From contig KV440964.1 in assembly GCA_001636495.1 (NCBI GenBank), positions 326,666-390,665 on the forward strand: 64,000 nucleotides of DNA, read 5' to 3'. Position 1 is the stretch's first letter, and every line of letters starts with the position of its first letter. Below are positions 34,510 through 46,017 of the stretch, piece by piece. A program made the translations under genes and the position numbers. The stretch is from Sutcliffiella horikoshii. GTDB taxonomy: Bacteria > Bacillota > Bacilli > Bacillales > Bacillaceae_I. Under the pieces are notes generated by a model, which saw only the letters and a program-made list of their open reading frames with translations, did not search any database and was not told the origin of the DNA.

Positions 34510-34590
34510 ACAGTAACATTTTGGTCCATTGTAACTTTCCGGGGGGGTATTGTAACTATTTAGGCAGTGATTGTGACTTTTCCAATCTAC
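34510..34590. repeat. 21-bp-phased ATTGTAAC array
   Basis: ATTGTAAC occurs at 34528 and 34549 and ATTGTGAC at 34570, exactly 21 nt apart. A related ACAGTAAC at 34510 lies 18 nt upstream. The intervening bases are not conserved. It lies in the divergent region between the small membrane protein and katG. Confidence 0.65.
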
Positions 34591-34732
34591 TAGGGATTGG
34601 CTTTTCCGCTTCTTTGTAAGTATCAAATTCCAGTAATAAGGAACCTTAATTATTGGTAACGTACCCACAAACCCTTAATTTCAGAATATTTTCAAAAATA
34701 TCCAGCATATTTCTTTTTATTCCAGCAATTAT

Positions 34733-34747
34733 TTATTATAATTATAA
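34733..34747. promoter_or_regulatory. PerR box upstream of katG
   Basis: TTATTATAATTATAA matches the PerR consensus TTATAATNATTATAA at 13 of 14 defined positions. It lies about 100 nt before katG, predicting peroxide-inducible expression. Confidence 0.7.
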
Positions 34748-34802
34748 TGTAAGAATTGATGTTGTCTCATTTTGTGGTTTCGTACGTTGTAAGGCAAGTT
34801 AG

Positions 34803-37031
<2,229 letters not shown>

Positions 37032-37034
37032 TAC

Positions 37035-37079
37035 AAAAAAGCCAGATGGAGATTAGCCCCTTCATCTGGCTTTTCTTTT
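37035..37079. terminator. Bidirectional terminator
   Basis: Arms AAAAGCCAGATG and CATCTGGCTTTT, between convergent katG and GNAT genes. Confidence 0.88.
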
Positions 37080-37536
37080 ATTTTGCGGTCTTTTTTTCAT
37101 AAAGCTTAATCGAGCCACCGCCTGGCCCATATGCGATTCCGCTATTGTTCCAACCATATCTCTCATAATAGTTTTCTAAATCTGTCGTTAGGTATAGGTT
37201 CTCATAGCCTTTTTCAGCCGCCACGCATAACCCGTGCTCCAAAAGCTTGGCACCTATCCCCTTCCCTCTATGCTCCTCTGCCACATATAGGCAAGCCAAC
37301 CATGGACACAGGTCCTGCCGGCTATTTATATCATTTCTCAAAATTGCATACGTACCAATGATTTCTCCCTCTTTAACCGCCACATAAAACCGTGGTATAT
37401 CAGAAGAAGTTGTTGCAGAATGGAGAATCGCATCTTCGTAAAATTTGAAGTTTGACTCACTTCCCCAGTGTTGCCAAAAAACTTGGATTGCCTTTTCCAA
37501 TAGTTGATTCTTACTTCTTAGTTCGATAATTTCCAT
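37078..37536 (-). CDS. GNAT-family N-acetyltransferase
   Basis: 152 residues. The acetyl-CoA site is clear: LACLYVAEEHRGKGIGAKLLEHGL (motif A, Arg/Gln-X-X-Gly-X-Gly/Ala class) preceded by the strand GEIIGTYAIL, and the C-terminal YYERYGWNNSGIAYGPGG. GGAG lies before ATG 37536. The substrate is unknown and its neighbours do not help. Confidence 0.92.
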   Translation of the reverse strand: MEIIELRSKNQLLEKAIQVFWQHWGSESNFKFYEDAILHSATTSSDIPRFYVAVKEGEIIGTYAILRNDINSRQDLCPWLACLYVAEEHRGKGIGAKLLEHGLCVAAEKGYENLYLTTDLENYYERYGWNNSGIAYGPGGGSIKLYEKKTAK

Positions 37537-37654
37537 TGTTATGCTCCGTTCCCCTTATACTTTTTGATATACCAAATTTCGCTTTAGAGGAAACGATATC
37601 CTGCCTCTTTATTTAAAAACGTACAAACTCAAAAAATATTCTTGCATGTCACTC

Positions 37655-38263
37655 TTAATTCTTTTTTAAGTAGTAGATGGCCAGCTGGGTACGGTCACGG
37701 AGTTGGAGCTTCTCTAAAATGATGGATAGTGTATTTCGTACGGTGCCTTTACCAATATAGAGCTGTTCAGCGATTTCTCGATTAGAAAGCCCATTTGCTA
37801 CTAGTCCTGCGATGTCTTTTTCACGAGGAGTCAATCCATCCAATCCACTCTGTTCACTAGGAAGCGTCAATTGCCTCAATACACCAGCATCTATTACACT
37901 AACACCTGCCATAAGTGCTCGAAGCTGCTGGGCCATACTGGAAACTTCTGTAGATTTAATTAAATAGCCCTCCGCTCCGGCGAGTATGGCAAGTCGGATG
38001 TTCTTTTCATCCTTAAAGGTTGTTAACATCATGATATGAACCAGAGGCCATTCCGTTTTAATTTGCCGTGTAGCCTGAATGCCATCCATGATAGGCATTT
38101 GGATATCCATCAGTACAACATTCGGCAGTACCAACCGACAGGAAGTTATGGCTTCGGCACCATTATGGGCTGTGCCGATTACTTCCATGTCCCTTTCGCG
38201 GGATAGGAGTACTTTGAGGCTTTTGCAAACAAGATCATCGTCATCTACAATCAAGATTTTCAT
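37655..38263 (-). CDS. NarL/LuxR-family response regulator
   Basis: About 202 residues: receiver domain with Asp53 (VLMDIQMPIMDG) and a C-terminal LuxR-type helix-turn-helix (LTPREKDIAGLVANGLSNRE, then GKGTVRNTLSIIL). GGAGG sits before ATG 38263, which overlaps the kinase stop (ATGA); the upstream ATG at 38278 is less likely. The cognate kinase is upstream and an ABC-2 exporter follows the same orientation further upstream. Same architecture as the module at 1-3927. Confidence 0.94.
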   Translation of the reverse strand: MKILIVDDDDLVCKSLKVLLSRERDMEVIGTAHNGAEAITSCRLVLPNVVLMDIQMPIMDGIQATRQIKTEWPLVHIMMLTTFKDEKNIRLAILAGAEGYLIKSTEVSSMAQQLRALMAGVSVIDAGVLRQLTLPSEQSGLDGLTPREKDIAGLVANGLSNREIAEQLYIGKGTVRNTLSIILEKLQLRDRTQLAIYYLKKN

Positions 38264-39381
38264 AGATGGTGCCTCCATTGTTCCGAATTCTCAACTGGAA
38301 GGACACAAATTAACAGGAACCCTTTAGTGGTGTCAGTGGATATACTGCCTCCCACAGCCTTGGCTCTGTGGCGAAGATTTCTAAGACCCACACCAGGTTC
38401 TTGAACACCATTATCCTTCACGACTCCATCGTTATGAACGGATAATCTCAAAATGTGAGGACTTATGTCCAAGGATATTTCCACTTGTGTCGGTTTGGCA
38501 TGGCGAATAGTATTCGTTAAGGCTTCCTTAAGAGTGGGATAGAGAATAGTCCAGAGATTTGCAGGAACCTTGGAGGTGTCGCCAAATACATGGAAGTTCA
38601 CTGGACATAGTGAGAATTTGTCGCAAATATCATACATTCCCTCTAATCCCAGTTCTTTTATCGGCTTTAAATTATGGACTGTTTCTCTTAAATAGACTGC
38701 ACTATTGGAGAGGCGCTGCTGAGCTAGCGTGAACATTTCACTTGCTGCCGGGTCACCTTCCTTCCAAAGGTGCTCAAAGGCCTGCAAGGCAAGAACGGAG
38801 GCGGTTATTTCATGCCCTACCTCATCATGAAGCTGCTGGGCAATTCGGTTTCTTTCTGACAGCTCAGCCAGGCGTGCACCTTGAGCATTAGCCAATAGAA
38901 GTTCCTCTTTTAGATTTTCCAATTCGTATCGGTCCCTTCGTTGTCGGTCGGACTCCCTTTGATTCCTTTCCGTATCTTTCGCCCACCTTCCAAGGATTGC
39001 CCCGGATAATGCTGCTTGGAGGAAAACGGCTATTACCAGAACGGACGAGTCAGGAAAGGCGAAAATAAACAACAATGTCGGGAGAATGTACACTGGTTGC
39101 CTTTTATACATACTTTCAAAAATCGGCAGGGCCAATGCCAATGCGGCAAATGGCCAATAAAGGAGAGCTATAAAACATGCAACCTGATCCAAAAGGACCG
39201 TCCAGCCTGGTAGCCGGAACCTCCATCTAGCCAATGTCATTACGATCAGAAACAGCAGAAGGATTACCCCTCCTTCGTCGCCGGCATTATACAGCCAGAG
39301 CAGACTAAGAAAAAGTAACCCTAAAAGACGCCAAAGGTTGGTGGCCGATTCGGAAGTCCAATTATCCCATTTATTTATCAT
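38260..39381 (-). CDS. Sensor histidine kinase (HisKA_3 type)
   Basis: About 373 residues. Several hydrophobic segments occupy residues 18-130, followed by a coiled-coil linker and the DHp helix with phospho-accepting His185 (RNRIAQQLHDEVGHEITA). The ATPase domain shows LKEALTNTIRHA (N-box) and GVGLRNLRHRA (G-box). The start is taken at ATG 39381, with GAGGG upstream; GTG 39399 is an alternative. It is coupled to the response regulator and probably controls the ABC-2 exporter at 39457-41821. Confidence 0.93.
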   Translation of the reverse strand: MINKWDNWTSESATNLWRLLGLLFLSLLWLYNAGDEGGVILLLFLIVMTLARWRFRLPGWTVLLDQVACFIALLYWPFAALALALPIFESMYKRQPVYILPTLLFIFAFPDSSVLVIAVFLQAALSGAILGRWAKDTERNQRESDRQRRDRYELENLKEELLLANAQGARLAELSERNRIAQQLHDEVGHEITASVLALQAFEHLWKEGDPAASEMFTLAQQRLSNSAVYLRETVHNLKPIKELGLEGMYDICDKFSLCPVNFHVFGDTSKVPANLWTILYPTLKEALTNTIRHAKPTQVEISLDISPHILRLSVHNDGVVKDNGVQEPGVGLRNLRHRAKAVGGSISTDTTKGFLLICVLPVENSEQWRHHL

Positions 39382-39456
39382 GCATAAACCCGCCCTCACT
39401 GATACTACTTTTATTATAGCAAATTCCAGTTAGCCCTCTTCTCCATATATATCATG

Positions 39457-40143
39457 CTAACTTAATCTTCTTTTGCTTCCTAATAATAGAAAGGCGATAC
39501 AAAAGAGGAACATAACGACAATCGGTACACCCAGTTCTTCTACTGGAGCACCGTAGGAAACGAGGATGGTCCCTTCCGCTACCCAATAGGTAGGCAGTAA
39601 CATTACTGCTCTCTGAAAATAGTCAGGCATTATTTCCACTGGCCACATCACTCCACCAAGCATTGCCATGAGAATGATGAAGCCTCCTAATATACTAAAG
39701 GCTACCTCCTTATTATGAAACAAGGAATACCATGCTAAGGAGAAACCTAAAGCAGTCATGGAGAAAACCGTATAAATGATAAAAAGTAAAATCGGTTCGG
39801 GCAGATCATTTCCATGAACAAGAACTCCAAGAATAACAAACACCACATTAATTAAAGTCAAAATCAACGAATATGCCAACAAGTTTTGCCACAAGTACTG
39901 AAAATGGGTGATAGGAGCTACACTTATTCTCAATAACGTCTTATCTTCCCTATCCTCCAAAATAATACCCCCTAGCCTGGCAGCCAAGAATAACAAGATA
40001 ATACTATAATATTGGAAGCCTATTGGGATTTTCGGCCATTCTCCAGACGGAAGAAATGCGGCCCCTATTGGCAAAGCCAGTAAGAAGATTATATTGGATT
40101 TCTTTCGAAAAAAACGCTTAAATACAAAAGTAAAAACGGTCAT
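39457..40143 (-). CDS. ABC-2 type transporter permease
   Basis: 228 residues with six membrane helices, typical of a half-permease: VFTFVFKRFFRKKSNIIFLL at the N-terminus and LGGIILEDREDKTLLRISVA, a loop characteristic of drug/antimicrobial exporters. Start 40143 overlaps the stop of the upstream permease (ATGA). It pairs with 40140-40874 and the ATPase 40877-41821. Confidence 0.9.
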   Translation of the reverse strand: MTVFTFVFKRFFRKKSNIIFLLALPIGAAFLPSGEWPKIPIGFQYYSIILLFLAARLGGIILEDREDKTLLRISVAPITHFQYLWQNLLAYSLILTLINVVFVILGVLVHGNDLPEPILLFIIYTVFSMTALGFSLAWYSLFHNKEVAFSILGGFIILMAMLGGVMWPVEIMPDYFQRAVMLLPTYWVAEGTILVSYGAPVEELGVPIVVMFLFCIAFLLLGSKRRLS

Positions 40144-40874
40144 AGAAGCTTCCGCCTTCCAAAATACGCGGCTGATATGGCTAATAGGATAGATGAAGCA
40201 ATCAGAATAACAAAGCTGATCAGTGCTTTATCTATATTTTCCCCTGTCATGTTTGCAAAAATCATATTCTTTCCAAGCGAAAAGGGATTGCTATAGGATG
40301 AAAGTAGTTGAAAAAGACGACCTTCCGGCAATGGGAACCAAACTTCTGCCAGCATTAAACATACAAGTCCGAACCCTGTCCCCAGCCGCTCAGCTGTTTT
40401 ATAATTATTCACACCTAAAACCAAATTGATGAACACAAATTGTATAAGAGTGGATACTATCAAAAGGATTATCAACACGAACGCCAAATTTCCCCAATGG
40501 ACGTCGTAGACAAAAAATGTGTAAATTACTATGATAAAGCTCTGCAGCACATTGAAGAGTGAACTGGAAATCAAAATGGAATATGCATGCTTATGAGCCT
40601 GGTATGGCAGGGAGTACATTCTCCATTTCATGGAGGACATCAGGTCGCCTCTAATATACTCCATTGTGTAAAAGCCACCAAACATGAGAAAGGCGAAAAC
40701 CATGGTAACCGCAATTTCATCCTTAATGGGTATGCCGAGAGATTCATTCACCGCATCGTCCGCTATCATTCCCAAAACAGTTATCAATGCAACCGGGGTA
40801 ACTAGTAAAATCACCATACCTATATAGTTTCTGAGCATCCGGCGAAGGATAAAATAACTTGATCTTACTAACAT
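40140..40874 (-). CDS. ABC-2 type transporter permease
   Basis: 244 residues with six membrane helices. The N-terminus is SSYFILRRMLRNYIGMVILL and the cytoplasmic loop RGDLMSSMKWRMYSLPYQAH corresponds to the equivalent loop of its partner. It begins 2 nt after the ATPase stop and overlaps the next permease gene. The exporter, ATPase plus two permeases, is complete. The substrate is unknown; lipid-like drugs or antimicrobial peptides are possible. Confidence 0.9.
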   Translation of the reverse strand: MLVRSSYFILRRMLRNYIGMVILLVTPVALITVLGMIADDAVNESLGIPIKDEIAVTMVFAFLMFGGFYTMEYIRGDLMSSMKWRMYSLPYQAHKHAYSILISSSLFNVLQSFIIVIYTFFVYDVHWGNLAFVLIILLIVSTLIQFVFINLVLGVNNYKTAERLGTGFGLVCLMLAEVWFPLPEGRLFQLLSSYSNPFSLGKNMIFANMTGENIDKALISFVILIASSILLAISAAYFGRRKLL

Positions 40875-40876
40875 GG

Positions 40877-41821
40877 TTATTCCTCCCCTCCGTCACGGAG
40901 GCTTTTACCAGTCAGGGTTAAAAACACATCCTCCAAGGTCGGTTCTTCCGCAGTGACGGAAAGGATTCCACCAAAGTCTTTCGCAATGGAAAGGGCACGA
41001 TCGAGATTTCCTGCTCCAACTTGTGAAATAATTGTTATTTCCTTGTGGGTTCGTGTCACTTGTTTTATCCCGTCCAGCTTACGGAGCCTTTCTAGAAGGA
41101 GGTCAGTCGGACTTGCTACCTCCAGCTTTATTTTTTCTTCATGCTGGATTTTTTTCACTAGTTCGTTGATGGTACCCTCGGCAATGACATGCCCCTGATC
41201 CATAATAACCACACGTTGCGCGAGAGTTTGTAATTCTTCCATATAGTGTGTCGTATAAAGAATCGTCGTCCCTTGCCTGTTTAGTTTGCGAATAGTTTCT
41301 AAAATGTGATTTCTGGATTGTGGATCAATCCCTACTGTTGGTTCATCCATAATAAGAAACCTAGGTCTGTGAACAAGAGCGCAGGCAATGTTCAGTCGTC
41401 TTTGCATCCCACCTGAAAATTTGACAGGTAGCTTCCGTGCATGCTCCGTGAGACCCACTAACTCCAACGTTTCCTCTACCCGTTTTTTTAATTCTTCTCC
41501 CTTAATACCATATATCCCACCAAAAAACTCCAGGTTTTCCCTTGCACTCAGATCAGAAATTAAAGAAATTTCTTGTGGTACAAGTCCGATCTGACGTTTA
41601 ATTTCCAACAAATTGGAGTGCTGTTCCTTGCCAAATACGTCAATCTCCCCGGAATCGAATCCAATGATACCTGCCAAGGCGTGAATCAAAGTTGTTTTCC
41701 CTGCACCGTTGGGTCCCAACAACCCTAGTACCTCTCCTTCTGCAATTTCTAGGTCTACATTATCGAGGACCAACTGCGAGCCATATCTTTTAATTATATT
41801 TTTCATACGGACAACTGCCAT
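40877..41821 (-). CDS. ABC transporter ATP-binding protein
   Basis: 314 residues. Walker A (GLLGPNGAGKTT), Q-loop (GLVPQEISL), signature (FSGGMQRRLNIA), Walker B (FLIMDEPTVGID) and H-loop (YTTHYMEE) are all present, followed by a C-terminal extension of about 90 residues typical of drug-exporter ATPases. GGAGGG lies before ATG 41821. It is first in an operon with two permeases and, further on, a two-component system. Strikingly similar to the partial ATPase at 1-669. Confidence 0.95.
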   Translation of the reverse strand: MAVVRMKNIIKRYGSQLVLDNVDLEIAEGEVLGLLGPNGAGKTTLIHALAGIIGFDSGEIDVFGKEQHSNLLEIKRQIGLVPQEISLISDLSARENLEFFGGIYGIKGEELKKRVEETLELVGLTEHARKLPVKFSGGMQRRLNIACALVHRPRFLIMDEPTVGIDPQSRNHILETIRKLNRQGTTILYTTHYMEELQTLAQRVVIMDQGHVIAEGTINELVKKIQHEEKIKLEVASPTDLLLERLRKLDGIKQVTRTHKEITIISQVGAGNLDRALSIAKDFGGILSVTAEEPTLEDVFLTLTGKSLRDGGEE

Positions 41822-41971
41822 AAAATACCCTCCTTGAATCCTGTTCTTATTATTATCTTAATTGGCTAAGGTATTTATGGAGTAGTTACAAATGTAATGA
41901 TTGAGTTTTAAGTGCTTGAATGCATGGTTTTGCAATTATATTTGGAAAGACATATAGAAGGAGTGTGGATT

Positions 41972-42526
41972 ATGGAACAAAATGTGTTTGAACAGATGGC
42001 AAAAAGATATGATACAGAAGAAAGAATCAAGTTAGCTAACATAATTTCAACGGAAGTAAAACCGGAAATCCAAGACAGCCAATCAAAATCTTTGATTGAC
42101 TACAGCAGTGGAACTGGTCTCGTAAGTTTAGAGCTAGCCGATTATGTTGAATCTATTCTGCTAGTGGATTCCTCTAAGCAAATGTTGGAGGTCGCGGCGG
42201 CTAAAATTGCAAAAAAAGGCATTAAAGCATACATCCTTTTACTATCCATGGTGCTCCTCCACATCCCAGATACCAAGCAAATACTACAAGAAATTTACAA
42301 CACCTTAACTCCTGGCGGAAAACTCATCCTATTCGACTTTAACAAAAACGATAACATTCATCATCAAACCGTACATAACGGATTTTCTCATGAAGAGCTG
42401 GAACAGTTACTTTCAGAAATCGGGTTTACTTCCATTAATGTGAAGACTTTTTATCATGGAAAAGGGATATTTATGAAACAGGATGCTTCAATGTTTATTT
42501 CTAGTAGTATAAAGTGTAGGGGCTAA
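41972..42526 (+). CDS. Class I SAM-dependent methyltransferase, internally deleted
   Basis: About 184 residues. SAM-binding motif I is present (LIDYSSGTGLVSLELADYV) with the following acidic strand (ILLVDSSKQML). The sequence then jumps from KIAKKGIKAYILL to SMVLLHIPDTKQILQEIY, with too little room for motifs II and III; about 20 residues expected there are missing, in frame. The C-terminal part looks normal (LTPGGKLILFDF). AAGGAGTG precedes ATG 41972. The deletion may abolish activity, so this could be a decaying gene. Confidence 0.75.
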   Translation: MEQNVFEQMAKRYDTEERIKLANIISTEVKPEIQDSQSKSLIDYSSGTGLVSLELADYVESILLVDSSKQMLEVAAAKIAKKGIKAYILLLSMVLLHIPDTKQILQEIYNTLTPGGKLILFDFNKNDNIHHQTVHNGFSHEELEQLLSEIGFTSINVKTFYHGKGIFMKQDASMFISSSIKCRG

Positions 42527-42551
42527 TTTGAAACGATTTGATTTGAATTTC

Positions 42552-42585
42552 AAAAACGCCTCCACTTAAAGTAGAGGCGCTTTTA
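42552..42585. terminator. Bidirectional terminator
   Basis: Arms AAACGCCTCCAC and GTAGAGGCGCTTTT, between convergent genes. Confidence 0.8.
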
Positions 42586-42602
42586 CTTATTATAAGTATA
42601 TA

Positions 42603-43274
42603 CTATTCACCACTATCTTTTTGCTCCGCATAGAACTCATCAATTGCTCTCAGCCAGTTAGTGCGAGCGATCTTAGCTGCCGTTTCTTTATCCCGACTTT
42701 CAAATGCTTTTAACATGGACTCGTGCTCTTCTATAGAAGCACTTGTCAATATAATGGACTGATGAAAATAGAGACGCAGAACATGTGCCTGAAGATTGGA
42801 TACCGAATTCGCGAGATACGGGTTTTGTGCATTTTCTACAATAATATTATGGAACTGTTCATCCTGCTTTAAAGCGGAATAAAAATCTCCTTTTTTAATG
42901 GCATGAGCGAATTTAGTATTTATCTCACGCAATGTATCGATGGTATCTTGGGGAATTAAGGGTGTTGCCAGTTCAGCCGCTAAGGCCTCTAAAGCCCCTA
43001 ATGGAGGCAGGATCTTGGTTATATCTTCTTTTTTAACAGAGGTGACTTGCGTGCCTACCCCCGGAAACATTTCTACTAAACCTTGAACATTCAGTAATTG
43101 CAACGCTTCCCGTATAGGCGTTCTGCTCACACCTAAAGCTTGTGCAAGTTCCGCATCATTTAGCTTTTCTTTCGGTTGAAGCGTTCCATCAATGATCCAC
43201 TCTTGAATTTGAGCAAAAGCGCGCTTTTTGGCAGAAACACGAGTGGGTGATGAATAGTTGGAAGGTATGGGCAT
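42603..43274 (-). CDS. GntR-family regulator (FCD domain)
   Basis: About 223 residues. The N-terminal winged helix (QPKEKLNDAELAQALGVSRT, then PIREALQLL) is followed by an all-helical FCD effector domain with the metal/ligand pattern DEQFHNIIVENAQN and the later EEHESMLKAFESRD. AAGGTGG lies 9 nt before ATG 43274; the TTG at 43283 is too close. It is divergent from brnQ, with three shared operator-like motifs between them, so it probably regulates branched-chain amino acid uptake and itself. Confidence 0.92.
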   Translation of the reverse strand: MPIPSNYSSPTRVSAKKRAFAQIQEWIIDGTLQPKEKLNDAELAQALGVSRTPIREALQLLNVQGLVEMFPGVGTQVTSVKKEDITKILPPLGALEALAAELATPLIPQDTIDTLREINTKFAHAIKKGDFYSALKQDEQFHNIIVENAQNPYLANSVSNLQAHVLRLYFHQSIILTSASIEEHESMLKAFESRDKETAAKIARTNWLRAIDEFYAEQKDSGE

Positions 43275-43343
43275 GATGATCAACCACCTTTATAAAATTC
43301 GAGTTAGATCTATTAAAAGTGTATAGCATTCTGTCTTGAAATA

Positions 43344-43425
43344 CAATATATTACATGTTACAAACCTACGTAATATATTGCATAAATATTTTGCATATGA
43401 TATCGTGTATTATGCAATATATTAC
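43344..43425. promoter_or_regulatory. Three candidate GntR operators in the gntR-brnQ divergent region
   Basis: The motif CAATATATTAC occurs at 43344-43354 and 43415-43425 and in the opposite orientation at 43370-43380. The last two form a perfect 16-bp inverted repeat (arms 43370-43385 and 43410-43425, 24 nt apart). The core AATATATT is itself palindromic. Confidence 0.65.
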
Positions 43426-43495
43426 CTAGTCAAACTAACTTTCTATATATTTTCGTAGAAACAACCAGATTACTAGACTACCAGGAGGATTTGAG

Positions 43496-44848
43496 ATGAA
43501 TAACAAAATGCCGTTTTCATTCGTACTAGCCATTGGTTTTATGCTTTTCGCCTTATTCTTTGGTGCAGGAAATTTAATTTTTCCAGCCATGCTTGGTCAA
43601 TCTGCCGGAACAAATATTTGGTCTGCTAATGCGGGCTTTATTGTAACCGGAGTTGGCTTGCCTTTACTTGGAGTACTAGCGTTAGGATATTCGGGGAAAA
43701 GCGATCTCCAGTCCTTGGCAAGCAGAGTACATCCCGTTTTCGGACTTGCTTTTACGGTTATCTTATATCTAGCCATCGGGCCTCTCTTTGCAATCCCTAG
43801 AACGGGAACTGCTTCCTTTGAAATGGGAATCAGGCCTTTCTTATCAGCAGAGACCAGTAGCGTTGGATTACTAATCTTCACCATTCTATTTTTTGGAGTT
43901 ACCGTATTCTTTTCATTAAAGTCTTCTAAAATAGTCGATATTGTAGGGAAAGTTTTAACGCCGCTATTACTGATTTTCATAGGAATATTAATTGCAACAG
44001 CGTTTATATTCCCAATTGGTAGCTTCCAAGCTCCTACAGAGGGTTATGTTGACGGCTCCTTCTTCAAAGGATTCCAAGAAGGATACCTGACAATGGATGC
44101 CCTTGCAGCCTTTGTATTCGGAATCGTGGTCATTAACGCCGTGAAAGCAAAAGGTGCGACTACGAAAAAGGAAATTATGATTGCTGTAGCAAAAGCAGGC
44201 AGTATTGCAGCAGGACTTCTTGCCATCATTTACACCTCCCTATCCTTTATTGGAGCTTCAAGTGTAGAAGCACTTGGGCAATTAGAAAATGGAGGAGCAG
44301 TGCTATCAGGTGCATCCACTCACTTTTTCGGAGCTTATGGTGGACTGTTACTTAGCCTGATTGTTATTGGCGCTTGTTTAACAACAAGTATCGGTCTTAT
44401 CATTTCATGTTCTTCCTATTTTAATAAACTATTGCCAAGTATTTCTTACAAAACTTTCGTGATTCTTTTATCCACGATCAGTGCTATTTTCGCAAACGTG
44501 GGCTTAACTCAATTAATCGCAGTATCCGTACCGGTGTTAGTTGCAATCTATCCATTTGTTGTCTGCTTAATGGCCTTAACCTTCTTACATTCGTTCTTTA
44601 ACGGGAGAAAAGAAGTGTATCAAGGTAGCATGATTTTCACTTCCGTTGTGGCAGTATCTGATGCGTTGAAGGCTGCAGGTATGAACATTGCGCCGGTTGA
44701 AAACCTTTTTGTTGCAATTCTTCCTTTATATCAAGTCGGCCTAGGTTGGATTTTCCCAGCGATTATTGGTGGTGTGTTGGGGTTTGTTTGGGGGAAGGTT
44801 ACAAAAGAGAAGCCGGAAACTGTACAGCTTGAGAGGAAAGTAAGTTAA
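43496..44848 (+). CDS. brnQ: Branched-chain amino acid transporter BrnQ
   Basis: 450 residues with about 12 membrane helices. Typical LIVCS family sequence: LFFGAGNLIFPAMLGQSAG near the N-terminus, the PRTGTASFEMG loop, and YPFVVCLMALTFLHSFFNGR. It imports leucine, isoleucine and valine with a coupling cation. AGGAGG lies upstream of ATG 43496. It is divergent from a GntR regulator; single-gene transcript with its own terminator. Confidence 0.95.
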   Translation: MNNKMPFSFVLAIGFMLFALFFGAGNLIFPAMLGQSAGTNIWSANAGFIVTGVGLPLLGVLALGYSGKSDLQSLASRVHPVFGLAFTVILYLAIGPLFAIPRTGTASFEMGIRPFLSAETSSVGLLIFTILFFGVTVFFSLKSSKIVDIVGKVLTPLLLIFIGILIATAFIFPIGSFQAPTEGYVDGSFFKGFQEGYLTMDALAAFVFGIVVINAVKAKGATTKKEIMIAVAKAGSIAAGLLAIIYTSLSFIGASSVEALGQLENGGAVLSGASTHFFGAYGGLLLSLIVIGACLTTSIGLIISCSSYFNKLLPSISYKTFVILLSTISAIFANVGLTQLIAVSVPVLVAIYPFVVCLMALTFLHSFFNGRKEVYQGSMIFTSVVAVSDALKAAGMNIAPVENLFVAILPLYQVGLGWIFPAIIGGVLGFVWGKVTKEKPETVQLERKVS

Positions 44849-44903
44849 TTCACCATGTAAAAAGACTCAACCAGAATTATTGGGATAGCGACATAACGCA
44901 TAA

Positions 44904-44938
44904 AACACCGTTTCTTTACAGAGACGGTGTTTTATTTA
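44904..44938 (+). terminator. Intrinsic terminator of brnQ
   Basis: Arms AAAACACCGT and ACGGTGTTTT plus inner TCT/AGA. The remaining 44939-44999 shows nothing else. Confidence 0.85.
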
Positions 44939-44999
44939 ATCCTACCCATTTTCTTAATACCAACTTTTTGACATCCCAAAAACTTACAGGCTAAAATAT

Positions 45000-45991
45000 T
45001 TAAATGTCTTGTGAAAACTTCTTGAGTTTTTCCTTTATATTTTCATTTGCAAAAGAGGCTTGCACGCTATCCAGGTAAATCTGTTTATACTCTACATCAT
45101 TCATAGCAAATTCATTCCAGACTAAATCACATTCCTTTGCCATCGTTGTGTTCTGTTATCCGTATTTACAGTTACCTTTATTCCATCCCTGTGAAAATCG
45201 CAAATTGGATGATCACTAATTTGGGTTACTGCTTTGGTTTGGACATTACTTGTTGGACATATTTCAAGTACAACCTGTTTTTGCTTTACAATATTATAAG
45301 CTTCTTCACAATCATGAATGAACACACCGTGTCCAATTCTTTCAGCCCCTAATAATTTTACTGCCTCAAGCACATTTTTACCGATTCCAGTTTCACCTGC
45401 GTGGATTGTTACTCTAAACCCATATCCTCTAGCCAATGTGATGGGCTCAATGAATTTTTTACAAAAACCTTCCTCCTCAGAAGCACACAAATCAATTGCG
45501 ACAACCCCTTTCCCTAAGAATTCTTTCCCCTTCTCAACGACCTCAAAGGCACTTTCCACCGCCATCGTTCTCATACATGACAATATGATATTTCCATGAA
45601 TATCAAACTTCTCTTCTGCCTCTTTCATTCCCTCTATCACACTTAGGATAATTTCTTCTATAGATAATCCCATTTTCGTATGAAGTAAGGGTGCAAATCG
45701 AACTTCCATATATTTTACATTTTCCTTTGCTGCATCTTCAAAAAGCTCAAAAGTAATTCTTTTCAAATTTTCTTTTGACTGCATAACTAAATTAGGAATA
45801 GAAAATCTTTTAAGATATTCATCTAAGGATTCGCAGTTCAGTGGAGCAATTAGTTCTTCTTTCATTTTCTCCTTATCAAAAGAAGGTAATTTGATGCCGT
45901 CTTTCTTTGCTATGTCAATGATGGTCTCGGGTCTAACGCTACCATCCAAATGGCAGTGAAGTTCAATTTTAGGTAATGTGGAAAAATTCAT
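45000..45991 (-). pseudogene. add: Adenosine deaminase, frameshifted by a short deletion
   Basis: The 5' part (45991-45122) encodes a normal adenosine deaminase: KIELHCHLDGS (two metal His), VTIHAGETG, ERIGHGVFIH and ICPTSNVQT. It goes out of frame just after VNTDNRT and stops at 45122. The missing C-terminus continues in another frame (TTMAKECDLVWNEFAMNDVE to KLKKFSQDI, stop at 45000). The junction AGAACACAACGATG fits loss of about 10 nt between short ACA repeats where VSN would be expected. GGGAGG lies before ATG 45991. An adenine riboswitch controls it. Confidence 0.87.
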
Positions 45992-46017
45992 TATTGTTGC
46001 CTCCCCTATTTTTATAC

